A DNA stretch of 64,000 nt from Actinoplanes sp. NBC_00393 (lineage in GTDB: Bacteria > Actinomycetota > Actinomycetes > Mycobacteriales > Micromonosporaceae): contig NZ_CP107942.1 in NCBI RefSeq assembly GCF_036053395.1, positions 2,384,501-2,448,500 of the forward strand, in the 5' to 3' direction. The translations under genes and the position numbers were made by a program. The stretch's first letter is position 1. The number at the start of each line of letters is the position of its first letter. Positions 46,940 through 56,133 of the stretch are shown piece by piece. Under the pieces are notes generated by a model, which ran no database searches, was not told the DNA's origin, and saw only the letters and a program-made list of their open reading frames with translations.

Positions 46940-49825
46940 ATGCGCCGGCTGCTGGTCGTGTTCTTGTTGCTGTCGCTCGGCGCCGGGATGGCGTACGGGC
47001 TGGACAGCGCCCTGCGTCTGTCGTGGACTCCGGCGCAGGTCATGCCCGAGCCGCCGACCGCCGTGCCGCAGCAGCGCACCGCCGTCGCGCCCGCGATCGG
47101 CGTGGTGACGCTGAACCGGCACACCCACCGCCTCGACACCGCCGCCCGGGCCGTCACCGCCGCCGGCCAGAACGCGAAAGGCGTCCTCACCGTCACCGTG
47201 ACCGGCGACAGCGACGACGAGAGCTACCGGCTCGACCGCGCCGGATCCGGCTTCACGCTGACCGCGGCGGGGGAGTCCGGCGCCGCGGCCGGCCTGTACG
47301 CGGTCGGCGACCAGCTGCGCTCCGGCGTACCCCTGAGAACCGGCAGCGTGACCCCGGAGCTGGGCCTGCGCCTGACCGACGCCGGGTCCGTCGGCCGCGA
47401 GGCCGACCCGGAAGGCTGGCAGGGCGGCACCGACTACTCGCTGAACTCCGACATCGTCACCTCGGCGCTGCTCCCGCAGGCGCCCTGGGTCGACCCGGCC
47501 GCGGTCGACGAGATCGCCGCCGAGTTCCGGCAGTTCATCGACCACTCCGCCGCCCAGGGCTACAACGGGGTCGTCGTGCCCGGCTTCCTGGAGTACGTCA
47601 CGTTCGGCGAGACCGTCTATGTGGCTGGGGACCCGCACATCGCCCGCGCGCAGGCCATGGTCCAGGCGTTCCGGCCGGTGTTTCAGTACGCCGCGGACAT
47701 GGGCATGCGCGTCTACTTCATGACCGACATGCTGGCGCTGTCCGGCCCGCTCGAGGCCTACCTGGAGACCCAGGACGACCCGTGGCCGATCTACCAGGCC
47801 GGGCTGCGCGAACTGTTCGCCGGCATGCCGTTCGCCGCCGGCCTGATGATCCGCATCGGCGAGGGCGGTTCGGCCTACCAGGCGCCCGGCTGGGACTACT
47901 ACTCGCAGATCGCGGTGACCACGACCGAGCAGGTCCAGGCGATGCTGAAAGCGTTCCTCGCCGTGGCCGGCGAGACCGGTCGGGACATCATCTTCCGGAC
48001 CTGGACGGTCGGCGTCGGCGCGGTGGGGGACCTGCACACCAACCCTGATTCGTACGCCGAGGTGCTCGGCGATCTCACCGACCCGCACCTGATCGTCTCC
48101 ACCAAGTTCACGCTCGGCGACTTCTACAGTCACCTGCCGCTCAACACCACCCTCACCGTGGGACCGCAGCGGCGCATCGTCGAGTTCCAGGGCCGCCGCG
48201 AGTTCGAGGGCTTCGGTTCGCTGCCCAACGATTTGACCGCCCTGCACGCCTCCGCGCTGCGGGAACTGCTCGCCGCCAACGAGAACATCGAGGGTGTCTG
48301 GTTCTGGACCCAGGACGGCGGCCCGCTGCGCGCGGGCCCGAGAACCCTCTATCTGCGTACGGGCTTCTGGCAGCTCTACGACCTGAACGCCTACGCGATG
48401 GGGCGCCTGGCCCGCGCCCCGGACGCCGACCCGGGCGAGGTCACCGCCGACTGGGTGCGCCAGACGTTCTCCACCGACCCGGGGACGGTGGCCGCGATCG
48501 TCCGGATGTTCGCGGCATCCCGAGAAGCCGTGACGAAGGGTCTGTACCTGACCCCGTACGCGGACTATGCCGTGAAAGCCCTCGGCCTCGAACCGCCACC
48601 CATGATGTGGATCTTCGAGTGGGACATCGTCACCGGCGACTCGGCCGTGCTGAGCAGCATCTACGAGATCAGCCGCGACGATCTGGACGCCACGATCGCC
48701 GAGGGCGACCGGGCCATCGCCGTCGCCGCGGAGCAGCGCACGCTGGTGGCCGGCACCGATCCGGCGTCCTGGCGCGACCCCGCCCTGCGCATGCAGCTGC
48801 TGGACGCGCTCGACTACCAGAGCGATCTGTACGCGACCCTCGGCGCCTACCGCACCATGTTCCTGCGGCGCACGCAGTGGCTCGACACCGGCTCCGGCAC
48901 GGCACGGCAGCAGTGGGAGGCCGCGGAGATCGCGTACGCCGAAGCCCGCGACACCTACGTGCAGAAGTGGGACGGCGACCTCGACCTGCCCGCCTACAAC
49001 TTCACCGCCGCCGACCTCGGCTCGGACCGTTTCGACCGCGACCCGGCGATGGCGATCCTGGCCGCCGTCCTGCTCGCCCTGCTGCTCATCTCCGCCCTGG
49101 TGCCCTGGCCGCCGATCCGCGCCCTGTGGCGCGCCGCGAGCATGCCGTGGAAGGCGCCGCCCGCACCGACCCGCACGGCCCGCTGGGTCGCGATCCTGCT
49201 GCCCGCCGCGGTGCTGCTGCTCAGCCGCGAGATCTTCACCTGGTTCGCCGCCCCCGCCCACCTGCTGGCCACCCTCGGCGCCTGGCTGGTCTTCGCCCTG
49301 GTGGCCCGCCTGCTGGTCCGCGGCCGCGACCCGTACGCGATGTGGACGGTGATCGGCGGCGTCGCCCTGCTGCGGACCGTGTTGCTGCTCGCCGTGCTGG
49401 CGGCTCGCGGTCCCGGCCACTACTGGCTGGGCTTCTGGACGAACCCGGGCGCGCGCACCGCCTACGTGATAGTGGCTTTTGCGGGTTTCGCCTGGCTCTT
49501 CGTCGCCACCGGATCCGTTCTGCGCACGCAATATGCCTGGTCACGCCGCCGGGTCGCCGGCGGTGTCCTGCTCGTCCTCGGCGCACCGATGCTCGCCCTC
49601 GGCGTCCTGATCTGGTCGGTCGGCCTGGAGACCGCGCTGAGCACGTGGAACGACCAGATGGCGCTGCTGCCCTGGGGCCTGCACCGCATTCTCGGCATCG
49701 TCACGTTCCTCGGCATCCCGCCCGCCCTGCCGGTCTGGATCACCGCGTTCGGCGCCGGCCTGGTGCTGCTCGGCGCCGCCACCTCTTTCGTGCCGATTCG
49801 AAATGTGCCGGTAAAACAGCCATGA
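46940..49825 (+). CDS. Glycosidase-like barrel protein fused to a polytopic membrane domain
   Basis: A 961-aa exported protein. Signal/anchor residues 1-20 (LLVVFLLLSLGAGMAYG) are followed by a domain resembling the N-terminal and barrel regions of family GH67 alpha-glucuronidases: a small alpha/beta domain with SYRLDRAGSGFTLTA and AAGLYAVGDQL, then a barrel starting GLRLTDAGSVGREADPEGWQ, with YNGVVVPGFLEYVTF, IRIGEGG and NIEGVWFWTQDGGP. From about residue 705 on there are seven or eight membrane helices. The family assignment is tentative, and catalytic Glu/Asp are not proven. It is the first gene before the glycan operon and may trim or export its product. Confidence 0.6.
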   Translation: MRRLLVVFLLLSLGAGMAYGLDSALRLSWTPAQVMPEPPTAVPQQRTAVAPAIGVVTLNRHTHRLDTAARAVTAAGQNAKGVLTVTVTGDSDDESYRLDRAGSGFTLTAAGESGAAAGLYAVGDQLRSGVPLRTGSVTPELGLRLTDAGSVGREADPEGWQGGTDYSLNSDIVTSALLPQAPWVDPAAVDEIAAEFRQFIDHSAAQGYNGVVVPGFLEYVTFGETVYVAGDPHIARAQAMVQAFRPVFQYAADMGMRVYFMTDMLALSGPLEAYLETQDDPWPIYQAGLRELFAGMPFAAGLMIRIGEGGSAYQAPGWDYYSQIAVTTTEQVQAMLKAFLAVAGETGRDIIFRTWTVGVGAVGDLHTNPDSYAEVLGDLTDPHLIVSTKFTLGDFYSHLPLNTTLTVGPQRRIVEFQGRREFEGFGSLPNDLTALHASALRELLAANENIEGVWFWTQDGGPLRAGPRTLYLRTGFWQLYDLNAYAMGRLARAPDADPGEVTADWVRQTFSTDPGTVAAIVRMFAASREAVTKGLYLTPYADYAVKALGLEPPPMMWIFEWDIVTGDSAVLSSIYEISRDDLDATIAEGDRAIAVAAEQRTLVAGTDPASWRDPALRMQLLDALDYQSDLYATLGAYRTMFLRRTQWLDTGSGTARQQWEAAEIAYAEARDTYVQKWDGDLDLPAYNFTAADLGSDRFDRDPAMAILAAVLLALLLISALVPWPPIRALWRAASMPWKAPPAPTRTARWVAILLPAAVLLLSREIFTWFAAPAHLLATLGAWLVFALVARLLVRGRDPYAMWTVIGGVALLRTVLLLAVLAARGPGHYWLGFWTNPGARTAYVIVAFAGFAWLFVATGSVLRTQYAWSRRRVAGGVLLVLGAPMLALGVLIWSVGLETALSTWNDQMALLPWGLHRILGIVTFLGIPPALPVWITAFGAGLVLLGAATSFVPIRNVPVKQP

Positions 49826-49971
49826 CACGCCGCTCATCGATCATTCGAGAAACCGCAGATCAAATAGCCTCCGCACATAGATTGTGAGATCTGCGGCACC
49901 GATTTGGTATGTCCCAATTGGATCGGTAGACGGCTTCTATGTGGACTGGCGCAGGCCTGGTTACGTGGCCG

Positions 49972-50002
49972 TTTCCGCAGGGAAAAGCGTTCCCTGCGGA
50001 AA
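49972..50002 (+). terminator. Perfect 13-bp stem hairpin upstream of the glycan operon
   Basis: Arms TTTCCGCAGGGAA and TTCCCTGCGGAAA around AAGCG, 147 bp after the 961-aa gene and 104 bp before the next start. It may be a terminator of the first gene, or an attenuator in the leader of the operon. Confidence 0.55.
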
Positions 50003-50106
50003 GTTAAGAACCCGAATTCGCCCTTGAAAGAACCCGGTGCGGAACCGATAACGTCGGAGCCGTTGGTGGAATCTGGGGAACCACCTGAATCGGAGAGGCA
50101 ACGACG
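50003..50106 (+). promoter_or_regulatory. Possible structured leader of the glycan operon
   Basis: This untranslated stretch contains GGTGG-AATCTGGG-GAACCACC, followed by TGAATCGG, then the GGAGAGG ribosome site. The GGGGAACCACC...GAATC series recalls part of the ydaO/c-di-AMP riboswitch core, common upstream of cell-wall genes in actinobacteria, but the conserved 3' part of that motif is absent. Treat it as a candidate structured RNA only. Confidence 0.3.
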
Positions 50107-51360
50107 TTGGCCGCCGTCATCATGATTCTCGTCTCGGTCATTCTGTTCACTTTCGCGGTGGTCACCCTGTGGTGGACCATGCACGCCTGGCGTACGCCGG
50201 AAACCCTCGAGGCCACCCGGTTCGCGGCGCCCGACGGCGAGCAGCACCTGACGTTCACGCTGCTCGTGCCGGCCCGCCACGAGCAGGCCGTCCTCGAGCA
50301 GACCGTGCAGCGGCTGCTGCAGTCGACCCACGAGGGTTTCGAGATCATCATCATCGTCGGGCACGACGATCCGGAGACCGCAGCCGTCGCCGACCGGGTC
50401 GCGCTGACCGCGCCCGGGCGGATCCTGGTGGTCACCGACCACAACGAGGTGAAGAACAAGCCGCGGGCGCTGAACACGGCGCTGCCGTACGCGCGCGGCG
50501 ACGTGATCGGGGTCTTCGACGCCGAGGACGAGGTCCATCCGGACCTGCTGGAGCATGTGGACCACGCGTTCCGCTCGACCGGGGCGGACGTGGTGCAGGG
50601 CGGCGTCCAGCTGATCAACTTCCATTCCAGCTGGTTCAGCCTGCACAACTGCCTGGAGTATTTCTTCTGGTTCCGCAGCCGGCTGCATCTGCACGCCGAC
50701 AAGGGGTTCATCCCGCTCGGCGGCAACACGGTGTTCGTGCGTACCGAGATGTTGCGCAAGGCCAACGGCTGGGACGGGACCTGCCTGGCCGAGGACTGCG
50801 ACCTGGGGGTGCGGTTGTCCAGCCGCGGCGCCAAGGTCGTCGTCGCCTACGACTCCACGATCGTCACCCGGGAGGAGACCCCGCACTCGCTGCCCGCGCT
50901 GCTCAAACAGCGCACCCGGTGGAACCAGGGTTTCCTGCAGGTGCTGCGCAAGGGGGAGTGGCGGCGGCTGCCCGGCTTCGGGCAGCGGATGCTGGCCCGT
51001 TACACGCTGACCGGGCCGTTCCTGCAGGCGTTCGCCGGGCTGGCGATCCCGCTCGGCGTCCTGATCGCGCTCACCGCCGACCTGCCCGTCGGCGTCGCCC
51101 TGATCACCTTCCTGCCGGTGTTGCCGATGCTCGCCAACCTGGTGTTCCAGGTGATCGGCCTGCACGACTTCGGCCTGCAGTACCAGTTGCGGATCCGGCC
51201 GCAGGACTACGCCCGGCTGATCCTCGGCGTCTTCCCGTACGCGATCCTGCTGGGCGTCGCCGCGCTGCGCGCGATCTGGCGCGAATACACCGGCAAACGT
51301 AACTGGGAGCTGACCGCGCACATCGGCGCCCACCTGCGCACCGAAGGCAGTGCCGCATGA
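50107..51360 (+). CDS. Processive family-2 glycosyltransferase (cellulose/hyaluronan-synthase-like)
   Basis: A 417-aa membrane glycosyltransferase. One N-terminal helix (residues 1-22) precedes the GT-A domain: FTLLVPARHEQ, KPRALNTALPYARGDVIGVF, the metal-binding DAEDEVHP at 138-145, LAEDCDLG with the catalytic Asp at about 230, and QRTRW at 268-272 (QxxRW, diagnostic of processive synthases). Three further helices follow. It would polymerise a UDP-sugar and pass the chain through the membrane. The start is a TTG, since GGAGAGG lies eight bases upstream; ATG 50122 lacks a site. First gene of a five-gene operon. Confidence 0.88.
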   Translation: MAAVIMILVSVILFTFAVVTLWWTMHAWRTPETLEATRFAAPDGEQHLTFTLLVPARHEQAVLEQTVQRLLQSTHEGFEIIIIVGHDDPETAAVADRVALTAPGRILVVTDHNEVKNKPRALNTALPYARGDVIGVFDAEDEVHPDLLEHVDHAFRSTGADVVQGGVQLINFHSSWFSLHNCLEYFFWFRSRLHLHADKGFIPLGGNTVFVRTEMLRKANGWDGTCLAEDCDLGVRLSSRGAKVVVAYDSTIVTREETPHSLPALLKQRTRWNQGFLQVLRKGEWRRLPGFGQRMLARYTLTGPFLQAFAGLAIPLGVLIALTADLPVGVALITFLPVLPMLANLVFQVIGLHDFGLQYQLRIRPQDYARLILGVFPYAILLGVAALRAIWREYTGKRNWELTAHIGAHLRTEGSAA

Positions 51361-52925
51361 GCATCATCGAGCTGCCCGCCCGCGTCAACGGGGTCGCGCA
51401 CCCCACGATCACCGCGGCGCCGACGCCGCGCCGCCGGCCCAGCCCCGACTGGCTGCTCGCCGGCGGGCTCACCACCCTGGTCCTGATCCTGCTCGCCATC
51501 AACATCTCCGGCTTCCCGACGGCCAGCGACGACGAGGGCACCTACCTCGCGCAGGCCTGGGCGGTCCAGCACGGCCACGGCCTTGCGCACTACACCTATT
51601 GGTACGACCACCCGCCGCTCGGCTGGATCCAGCTGGCCGCCCTCTCCTGGCTGCCCGGCCTGCTCGCCCCCGGCCTGATCGCGGTGGCCGCCGGCCGGAT
51701 CGCCATGCTGCCGGTGCAGGCCGCCACCCTGCTGCTGATCTACCTGGTCGGCAGACGGCTCGGGCTGCCCCGCTGGGGTGCGGCGCTGGCCCTGCTCACC
51801 TGCGGACTGTCCCCGCTGTTCCTGACCATGGGCCGGCAGATCTACCTGGACAGCTTCGCGGTGGCCTGGATCCTCGGCGCCTTCGCCCTGGCCCTGTCCA
51901 CCCGCCGCCACCTGTGGCACTACGCGGCCGCCGGCGCCGCCACCGCGATCGCCGTGCTCTCCAAGGAGACCATCCTGATCGTCCTGCCCGCGGTGCTGCT
52001 CGCGCTGTGGCAGAACTCGGCACGCAGCACCACCCGGCCGTGGGCGATCGGCGCCTTCTTCACCGGCCTGGTCCTGGTCGGCGGCTTCTACCCGCTGTAC
52101 GCGATCCTGCGCGGCGAACTGTTCCCCGGCCCCGACCACGTGTCGCTGATCGGCGCCTGGCAGTTCCAGCTGATGAACCGCTCCGGTTCCGGCAGCGCCT
52201 TCGACTCCTCGTCCGGCACCTACGCCCTGATCCACTCGTGGCTCTACTACGACCAGGTCATCCTGATCGGCGGCCTGCTGGCCATCCTGGCCGCCCTGGC
52301 CATCCGCCAACTGCGGCCGATCGGTGTGGCCGGCGCCATCCTGGCCGTGGTGGCCTTGCGCCCCGGCGGCTACATGCCGGCCATGTACGTGGTGCAGGCC
52401 ATCCCGTTCCTCGCCCTGGCCCTGGCCGGCGTGGTCACCGTGGCCGTCACCCGGCTGCAGCCGCGGCGGGACTGGCGGCGCGCCACCGCGGTCGCCGTGT
52501 TCGCCGCGGTAGCGCTGACCTTCGTGGTCCCGCGCTGGTACGTCGGCGCCGAACGGGCCGTCACCACCGACGACAACGCCCCGTACGCGCAGGCCGCCGC
52601 CTACCTGCGCACCAGCATCCCGGACAAGCAGGACACGACCGTCGTCGTCGACGACGTCCTGTGGCTCGACTGCGTCGACGCCGGATACCTGAGCGAGCAG
52701 GTCATCTGGTTCTACAAGCTCGACCTGGACTCGGCCGTCGCCGAACGCCTGCCGCGCGGCTGGCGCGACGTCGACTACGTCGTGTCCAGCCCGGCGCTGC
52801 GGCAGGACCCGGGCGGTCTGCCCACGGTCGCCGCGCTGCTGGAGCACTCCACCGTCATCGCCGAGTTCGGCGCGCAGGACGCCCGCATCGAGATCCGCCG
52901 GGTCGCGAAGGAGACCACCCCATGA
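51357..52925 (+). CDS. GT39/ArnT-like polyprenyl-phosphate-sugar transferase
   Basis: A 522-aa GT-C-fold transferase with about eleven membrane helices. After a short cytoplasmic N-terminus and helix 1 (WLLAGGLTTLVLILLAINI), the first outer loop has the catalytic motif SDDEGTYLAQAW (Asp-Asp/Glu), followed by YWYDHPPLGWIQL, both typical for PMT/ArnT-like family GT39. The C-terminal ~130 residues after helix 11 form an outer domain (DKQDTTVVVDDVLWLDCVD). It uses a lipid-linked sugar to glycosylate an outer acceptor. ATGA overlaps tie it to the genes on both sides; the lipid donor could come from the next gene. Confidence 0.87.
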   Translation: MSIIELPARVNGVAHPTITAAPTPRRRPSPDWLLAGGLTTLVLILLAINISGFPTASDDEGTYLAQAWAVQHGHGLAHYTYWYDHPPLGWIQLAALSWLPGLLAPGLIAVAAGRIAMLPVQAATLLLIYLVGRRLGLPRWGAALALLTCGLSPLFLTMGRQIYLDSFAVAWILGAFALALSTRRHLWHYAAAGAATAIAVLSKETILIVLPAVLLALWQNSARSTTRPWAIGAFFTGLVLVGGFYPLYAILRGELFPGPDHVSLIGAWQFQLMNRSGSGSAFDSSSGTYALIHSWLYYDQVILIGGLLAILAALAIRQLRPIGVAGAILAVVALRPGGYMPAMYVVQAIPFLALALAGVVTVAVTRLQPRRDWRRATAVAVFAAVALTFVVPRWYVGAERAVTTDDNAPYAQAAAYLRTSIPDKQDTTVVVDDVLWLDCVDAGYLSEQVIWFYKLDLDSAVAERLPRGWRDVDYVVSSPALRQDPGGLPTVAALLEHSTVIAEFGAQDARIEIRRVAKETTP

Positions 52926-54079
52926 CCGTCACCACCGCCCGTCGTGCCACGCTGCTCGGCCGCATCGGCGAACTGCCCGTCGAGGTCGCGGTCCGCCAGA
53001 CCGTCGTGGTGCCCACCTTCAACGAACGCGACAACATCCCGGTCCTGCTGCAGCGGCTGGCCGCTGTGCTGCCGCCGGACGAGTCGGAGATCCTGTTCGT
53101 CGACGACAGCACCGACGACACCCCCGAGGTGATCCGGGAGCAGGCGAAGCACTGCCCGGTGCCGGTGACCGTGCACCACCGGCGCAACGCGACCGGCGGG
53201 CTCGGCGGCGCTGTCGTCGAGGGGATGCGGCGCGCCCATGGGGCGTGGATCGTCGTGATGGACGCCGACCTGCAGCACCCGCCGGAGATCGTGCCGCAGC
53301 TGGTCGCCGCCGGGGTGCGTGACGGCGCCGACCTGGTGGTGGGCAGCCGCAAGGCCGGCGGCGGCAGCAGCGACGGGCTGGACAACGGGTACCGCCGGAT
53401 CGTCTCCGGCGGCTCCACCCTCACCACCAAGGTCGTCTTCCGCAACGCCCTGCTGCGGGTCAGCGACCCGATGAGCGGCCTGTTCGCGGTCCGCGCCAGC
53501 TCCCTGGAAGTGGCCGAGCTGCAGCCGCTCGGCTACAAGATCCTGCTGGAGCTGATCATCCGGAACCGGCCGGGCCGGATCATCGAGATTCCGTACGCCT
53601 TCCAGCCCCGCCACGCCGGCGAGTCGAAGTCCACCCTGCGGGAGGGCCTGCGCTTCCTCAAACACCTGGCGCTGCTGCGGTTCGGCGCCCGGCGCGGCCG
53701 CATGATCGGGTTCGGGCTGATCGGGCTGTCCGGGCTGATCCCGAACCAGGTGGTCCTCTGGCTGCTCGCCTCGGTGCTCGGCGTGCACTACCTGCCGGCC
53801 GCGGTGCTGGCCAACATGGTCGCGGTCACCTGGAATTTCGCGCTCATCGACAGCCTGCTCTACCGCAACCACCGGCACCGGCGCAGTCTCGCCGGCCGGT
53901 TCACCCGGTTCTTCGTCATGGGCAACGCGGATCTGCTGCTGCGCGTACCGTTGCTGGCTCTGCTCGTCGGTGGCCTGCATGTCGGCGTGCTGACCGCGAA
54001 CCTGGTGACCCTGGTGGTCTCGTTCGTGATCCGGTTCCTGATCCTGGACCGCGTCATCTATCTGGTGCGGCAGCGGTGA
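52922..54079 (+). CDS. Polyprenyl-phosphate sugar synthase fused to a GtrA-like membrane domain
   Basis: A 385-aa fusion. Residues about 25-245 are a family-2 transferase of the dolichol-phosphate-mannose synthase type: TVVVPTFNERDNIPVLLQRL, ILFVDDSTDDTPEV, VVMDADLQHPPEIV with the metal-binding DAD, and VVGSRKAGGGSS. Residues about 255-385 are a GtrA-like four-helix domain (GFGLIGLSGLIPNQVVLWLL, LANMVAVTWNFALIDSLLYR). It makes and flips a polyprenyl-phosphate sugar, the donor expected by the GT39-like enzyme. Start ATG overlaps the previous stop; the end overlaps the oxidase start by 4 bp (GTGA). Confidence 0.92.
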   Translation: MTVTTARRATLLGRIGELPVEVAVRQTVVVPTFNERDNIPVLLQRLAAVLPPDESEILFVDDSTDDTPEVIREQAKHCPVPVTVHHRRNATGGLGGAVVEGMRRAHGAWIVVMDADLQHPPEIVPQLVAAGVRDGADLVVGSRKAGGGSSDGLDNGYRRIVSGGSTLTTKVVFRNALLRVSDPMSGLFAVRASSLEVAELQPLGYKILLELIIRNRPGRIIEIPYAFQPRHAGESKSTLREGLRFLKHLALLRFGARRGRMIGFGLIGLSGLIPNQVVLWLLASVLGVHYLPAAVLANMVAVTWNFALIDSLLYRNHRHRRSLAGRFTRFFVMGNADLLLRVPLLALLVGGLHVGVLTANLVTLVVSFVIRFLILDRVIYLVRQR

Positions 54080-56133
54080 CCGCGCCGCCCCGGCCGTGGA
54101 TGAGCCGGCAGGACCGCCGGCGCATCGCCCAGCTGCTGGTCCTCACTCTGGTCCTGGTGCTGCTGACACCGGTGCGTCCCGCGCACGCCTCGGTGAACCT
54201 GCTGGTCAACCCGGGTCTGGAGACCGTCGACAGCACCGGCTTCCCGCAGTGCTGGGAGCAGTCCGGCTGGGGCGGCAACACGTACGCGTTCGCGGTCAGC
54301 CATCCCGGTCGCACCGGCGCCAACGCCATGCAGATCACCGTGTCCGCGACCGCGGGCGGCGGCGACCGCAAGGCGATGATGCTGGAGAACCCGTCGTGCG
54401 CGCCCAACGTGACACCCGGCCACCAGTACGACCTGTCCGCCTGGTACACCAGCACCACCCCGGACACCGTGCTGACCGCGTTCCGGCACGACGCCGCGCA
54501 GGGCTGGGTGTACTGGACCGACCTGCTGTCGCTGGCCCCGGCCACCACCTGGACCGAGGCGACGGTACGCACCCCGCAGGTCCCGCCCGGCACCGATCAG
54601 ATCGTGTGGGGCGTGACCATCTACGGCACCGGCGTGCTGCGCACCGACGACTACACGATGGTCGACGCCACCCAGCCCACCCCGGACCTGAGCTGCAGCG
54701 CCGGGGTCGCGTGTGAGCAGGGCGCCTGGAAGGTGCTGCCGTTCGAGGCGCCGGTCCGCGGCATCCACGCCGTGGTGCTGCACAACGGCGACGTGCTGCT
54801 GGTCGCCGGGTCCGGAAACAGCGAGGAGATGTTCGAGGCCGGCACCTTCACCACCGCCGTCTACCACCCGGACACCGGCACGTTCACCGACGTGCCCACC
54901 CCGGCCGACCTGTTCTGCGCCGGCCACGTGCAGCTCGCCGACGGCCGGGTGCTGATCATGGGCGGGAACAAGGACTATCCGGCAGCCGATCTCAGTCACG
55001 GCTACAAGGGGCTGAAGGACTCGTACATCTTCGACCCGGCGACCGGCGGCTACGAGCGGGTCAACGACATGAGCGCCGGCTCCTGGTACCCGTCGGCCAC
55101 CGTCCTGGGCAACGGTGACGTGATCGCGCTCGGCGGCCTCGGCGAGGACTCCTCCGGCACCGTCGCCACGCAGTATTTCGACGCCGCCGAGGAACGCTGG
55201 CTCGGCATCAACGAGGCGAACCAGACGTGGAGTTTCTGGGGTCTGTACCCGTCGATGATCCTGATGCAGGACGGCCGGCTCTTCTACACCGGCAGCCACG
55301 TCTTCGGTAACGGGCTGCCCGGCACCGGCGCGTCGATCTACGACTACGACGCCGGTTCGATCACCCCGGTGCCCGGCCTGCAGAACAAGGACGAACGTGA
55401 CCAGTCGATGAGCGTGCTGCTGCCACCGGCGCAGGACCAGCGGGTGCTCACCCTCGGCGGCGGCAACATCGACAGCAACCCGGACGCCAACCCGCTGACC
55501 GACATCATCGACCTCAAACAGCCGAGCCCGGCCTACACCGCCGGGCCGCCGATCCCGGCCGGCAAGATGTACGTCTCCGCGGTCCTGCTGCCCGACGGCA
55601 AGGTGTTCGAGACCGGCGGGGCGCTGCACAACCGGGCCGACCCGGTGTACGAGGCGTCGATGTTCGACCCGATGACCAACACGTTCACGCCCGGCATGGC
55701 GGTCGACCCGGTGCCGCGCGGCTATCACTCGTCGGCGTTCCTGCTGCCGGACGGGCGGGTCATGGCGGTCGGGGACAACCCGGGGGACGGCTCGTTCGAC
55801 ATGCGGCTGTCGGTGTACACGCCGCCGTACCTGTTCCATGGGGCGCGCCCGCAGATCCTCGGGGAGGTCGACCGGCAGTGGGCGTACGGGTCGAGTCACA
55901 CCGTCACCGTCGACGCGCCGATCCTCAAGGCGTCCCTGATCCGGCCGGCCGCGGTCACCCACTCCAGCGACCCCAACCAGCGTTCGGTCGACCTGCCGAT
56001 GAGCGTGGACGGCAACCGGATCGGGCTCAACCTGACCAGCAACCCGAACCTGGCGCCGCCCGGCTGGTACATGCTGTTCCTGCAGGGCACCAACGGTGTG
56101 CCGGCGGTCGCGGAGTGGGTGAAGGTCGGATGA
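54076..56133 (+). CDS. Secreted galactose-oxidase-like radical copper oxidase (GlxA-like)
   Basis: A 685-aa exported oxidase. The signal peptide (about residues 18-38) ends at PAHA. A carbohydrate-binding-like domain (40-195, NLLVNPGLE) is followed by a Kelch-repeat propeller and a C-terminal early-set domain (585-685). All copper-site residues of the galactose oxidase/GlxA family can be placed: Cys281 (DLFCAGHV) and Tyr338 (GSWYPSAT), the thioether-linked cofactor pair, Tyr550-His551 (RGYHSSAFLLPDG) and His629 (VTHSSDPNQR). Such enzymes oxidise primary alcohols of sugars to aldehydes with release of hydrogen peroxide. In an operon with glycan synthases it should modify the polymer, as GlxA does with CslA in streptomycetes. 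Confidence 0.9.
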   Translation: MTAPPRPWMSRQDRRRIAQLLVLTLVLVLLTPVRPAHASVNLLVNPGLETVDSTGFPQCWEQSGWGGNTYAFAVSHPGRTGANAMQITVSATAGGGDRKAMMLENPSCAPNVTPGHQYDLSAWYTSTTPDTVLTAFRHDAAQGWVYWTDLLSLAPATTWTEATVRTPQVPPGTDQIVWGVTIYGTGVLRTDDYTMVDATQPTPDLSCSAGVACEQGAWKVLPFEAPVRGIHAVVLHNGDVLLVAGSGNSEEMFEAGTFTTAVYHPDTGTFTDVPTPADLFCAGHVQLADGRVLIMGGNKDYPAADLSHGYKGLKDSYIFDPATGGYERVNDMSAGSWYPSATVLGNGDVIALGGLGEDSSGTVATQYFDAAEERWLGINEANQTWSFWGLYPSMILMQDGRLFYTGSHVFGNGLPGTGASIYDYDAGSITPVPGLQNKDERDQSMSVLLPPAQDQRVLTLGGGNIDSNPDANPLTDIIDLKQPSPAYTAGPPIPAGKMYVSAVLLPDGKVFETGGALHNRADPVYEASMFDPMTNTFTPGMAVDPVPRGYHSSAFLLPDGRVMAVGDNPGDGSFDMRLSVYTPPYLFHGARPQILGEVDRQWAYGSSHTVTVDAPILKASLIRPAAVTHSSDPNQRSVDLPMSVDGNRIGLNLTSNPNLAPPGWYMLFLQGTNGVPAVAEWVKVG

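Noticed and set aside
46928..49531. 867-codon open frame on the minus strand opposite the 961-aa gene
   Set aside because: It is a high-GC mirror frame; composition is Arg/Gly/His/Gln-rich without any domain, while the plus strand has a signal peptide, barrel motifs and membrane helices.
49904..50125. 73-codon ORF across the glycan operon leader
   Set aside because: No ribosome site, Arg/Pro-rich composition, and it overlaps the hairpin and the start of the GT2 gene.
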